Part shown: one piece after another, positions 63,063 through 64,000 of the stretch
Layout of the letters: each line of letters starts with the position of its first letter
Numbering within the stretch: position 1 is the stretch's first letter
DNA from: Microcyclospora pomicola
Lineage: Eukaryota; Ascomycota; Dothideomycetes; Capnodiales
Length of the DNA stretch: 64,000 bases
Assembly: GCA_002786065.1 (NCBI GenBank)
Contig: NHNY01000011.1
Span: 372,001 to 436,000 of the forward strand
Reading direction: 5' to 3'
The notes under the pieces: model-generated
The model's database searches: none
What the model was told of the DNA's origin: nothing
The model's input: the letters and a program-made list of their open reading frames with translations, nothing else
Made by a program: the position numbers and the translations under genes

Positions 63063-64000
63063 CTGTGTTGTGGGTCTAGCAGCAGAAGTTAGTACACAGC
63101 GAACGAAGAATTGCCAGTGGAGTTCTCTCAAACCAGGGCTGTTGTACTGGTGTAACTCACTCTTGCAAAAGGCAGCAAGCGCCGAGGTTGTATACTGACG
63201 GCCACCCTGTGACGAGCAAGCTTGCGTGACGGGAAAGCTGAATGACTTGTGTTCGTTCACGGTGTTGGAGCAGAGAGTTGGCAGTCCACTTGGCGTCAAA
63301 TCACTGGTGAATCTTTTCCAGTGAAGGCTGTGTGGGAAAGAAGTTCGGTGTATCGAGATGTTTCTGGTGCGGGCAGGGTAGGATCGATCTCTTCGGAGTT
63401 TGCGTAATGACGAGATGTCGAGATAAGTAAGGTAGGAGTTGGTGAGAGTCGCTGTTGAGCAGGAGTGCGATCTTTATGGTTTGAACAAGAAGAAGAAGAG
63501 CAAAGAAAATCCGACGTGATATGAGGGATCATAAGAAGTTTGTCGCAGCGTGCGCGTTTGCTCCAAGGGGCAAGCGAAACAATAATTTTGAGCTTGCCCA
63601 TATTCCTCCCTGCCGCCAAAGACGTCAATGCTCGGACGGCTTTGACGAACCGACGGGATCCAAATTCTGAAACCGCTGCCCCTTTAGAAGGACAAAGCAA
63701 GGATGCTGCAGGGATCGTCTAAAGGGCGGATGCCGGGAGGATGGTCGCCGCTAACGCAAGGTACGGAGCTTATTTGCGGTAGACAGAAGCCTGGGATCAT
63801 TCCATCATTCCAGATGAACTGCTCCCGTTGCAGCCTGTGTTTGTCGCATTGCCCGGCTGCGGTCATGCCACTGGACGCCTGAGCTGTGATGACGCCCCAT
63901 GCGCTCTAAGAATGGCACGAATTCACCACCGGCATGCCTTTGTCAGAGCGAAATCGGCATTGTCTCCTGGTCCGTAGCGAGCCTGTCAGATCGGTTCCCG
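63063..64000. other. Right-edge region upstream of the microprotein gene
   Basis: Holds the upstream exon(s), leader and promoter of the minus-strand microprotein gene. A minus-strand open frame at 63296-63700 includes PTLLISTSRHYAN, reminiscent of a mitochondrial presequence, but I cannot connect it in phase to the downstream exons. Confidence 0.35.

Noticed and set aside
1-64000. Transposable elements, retroelements or virus-like fossils
   Set aside because: I saw no transposase, reverse transcriptase, integrase, capsid or polymerase motifs, no long terminal or inverted repeats, and no AT-rich RIP-like blocks.

Overview
The window looks like nuclear DNA of a filamentous ascomycete (Pezizomycotina, most likely a Dothideomycete; the class is inference). 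The signs are dense genes on both strands, short introns of about 50-90 bp with GTRNGT donors and CTAAC/CTRAC branch sites, a Zn2Cys6 regulator, a QIP/Gfd2-type exonuclease-domain protein, fungal PP2A, COMPASS and glycogenin genes, and complex I genes, which budding yeast (Saccharomyces) and fission yeast lack. I see no transposon, retroelement, virus-like element, CRISPR array or operon.

Layout. 0.6-3.3 kb: cysteine dioxygenase, a conserved small protein and an intron-bearing tRNA-Thr(UGU). 3.5-17.6 kb, all minus strand: NT-C2 protein, FIT/Scs3 lipid-droplet protein, a disordered protein with RSPSK repeats, a prolyl 4-hydroxylase-like gene with an in-frame stop, a Zn2Cys6 factor and a TBC1D5-like RabGAP. 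18-26.5 kb: Rad51-paralog-like protein (+), complex I NDUFS5 subunit (-), ACS-family MFS transporter (+) and Sip3/Lam-type sterol-transfer protein (-). 27-35 kb: glycogenin, followed by a gene-poor stretch with two divergent secreted-protein genes, one a duplicated cysteine-rich protein and the other bearing an HEVLH zinc motif. 35-45 kb: Whi5/Nrm1-like G1/S repressor, ribosomal protein uS3, a methyltransferase-like protein, QIP/Gfd2-like protein and an arrestin. 46-55.5 kb: AP-1-like bZIP factor with a uORF-bearing leader, Stm1/SERBP1-like ribosome factor, a 5-bp-based minisatellite, PheRS beta and the PP2A scaffold subunit. 56-64 kb: Spp1 (COMPASS) and Dfg10 polyprenol reductase sharing a 137-bp promoter, NDUFAF5-like complex I assembly factor, and a probable microprotein gene.

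Most genes are core housekeeping or regulatory genes with no common pathway. The accessory-looking part is 29.5-35.0 kb. Exon joins were worked out by hand from GT/GC-AG signals, reading phase and remembered family alignments. They are strong where the phase closes exactly and the protein matches a family; uncertain ones are flagged. No clearly new multi-gene system is evident. The best leads are the duplicated secreted protein and its divergent neighbour, the microprotein, the interrupted prolyl hydroxylase and the RSPSK-repeat protein.
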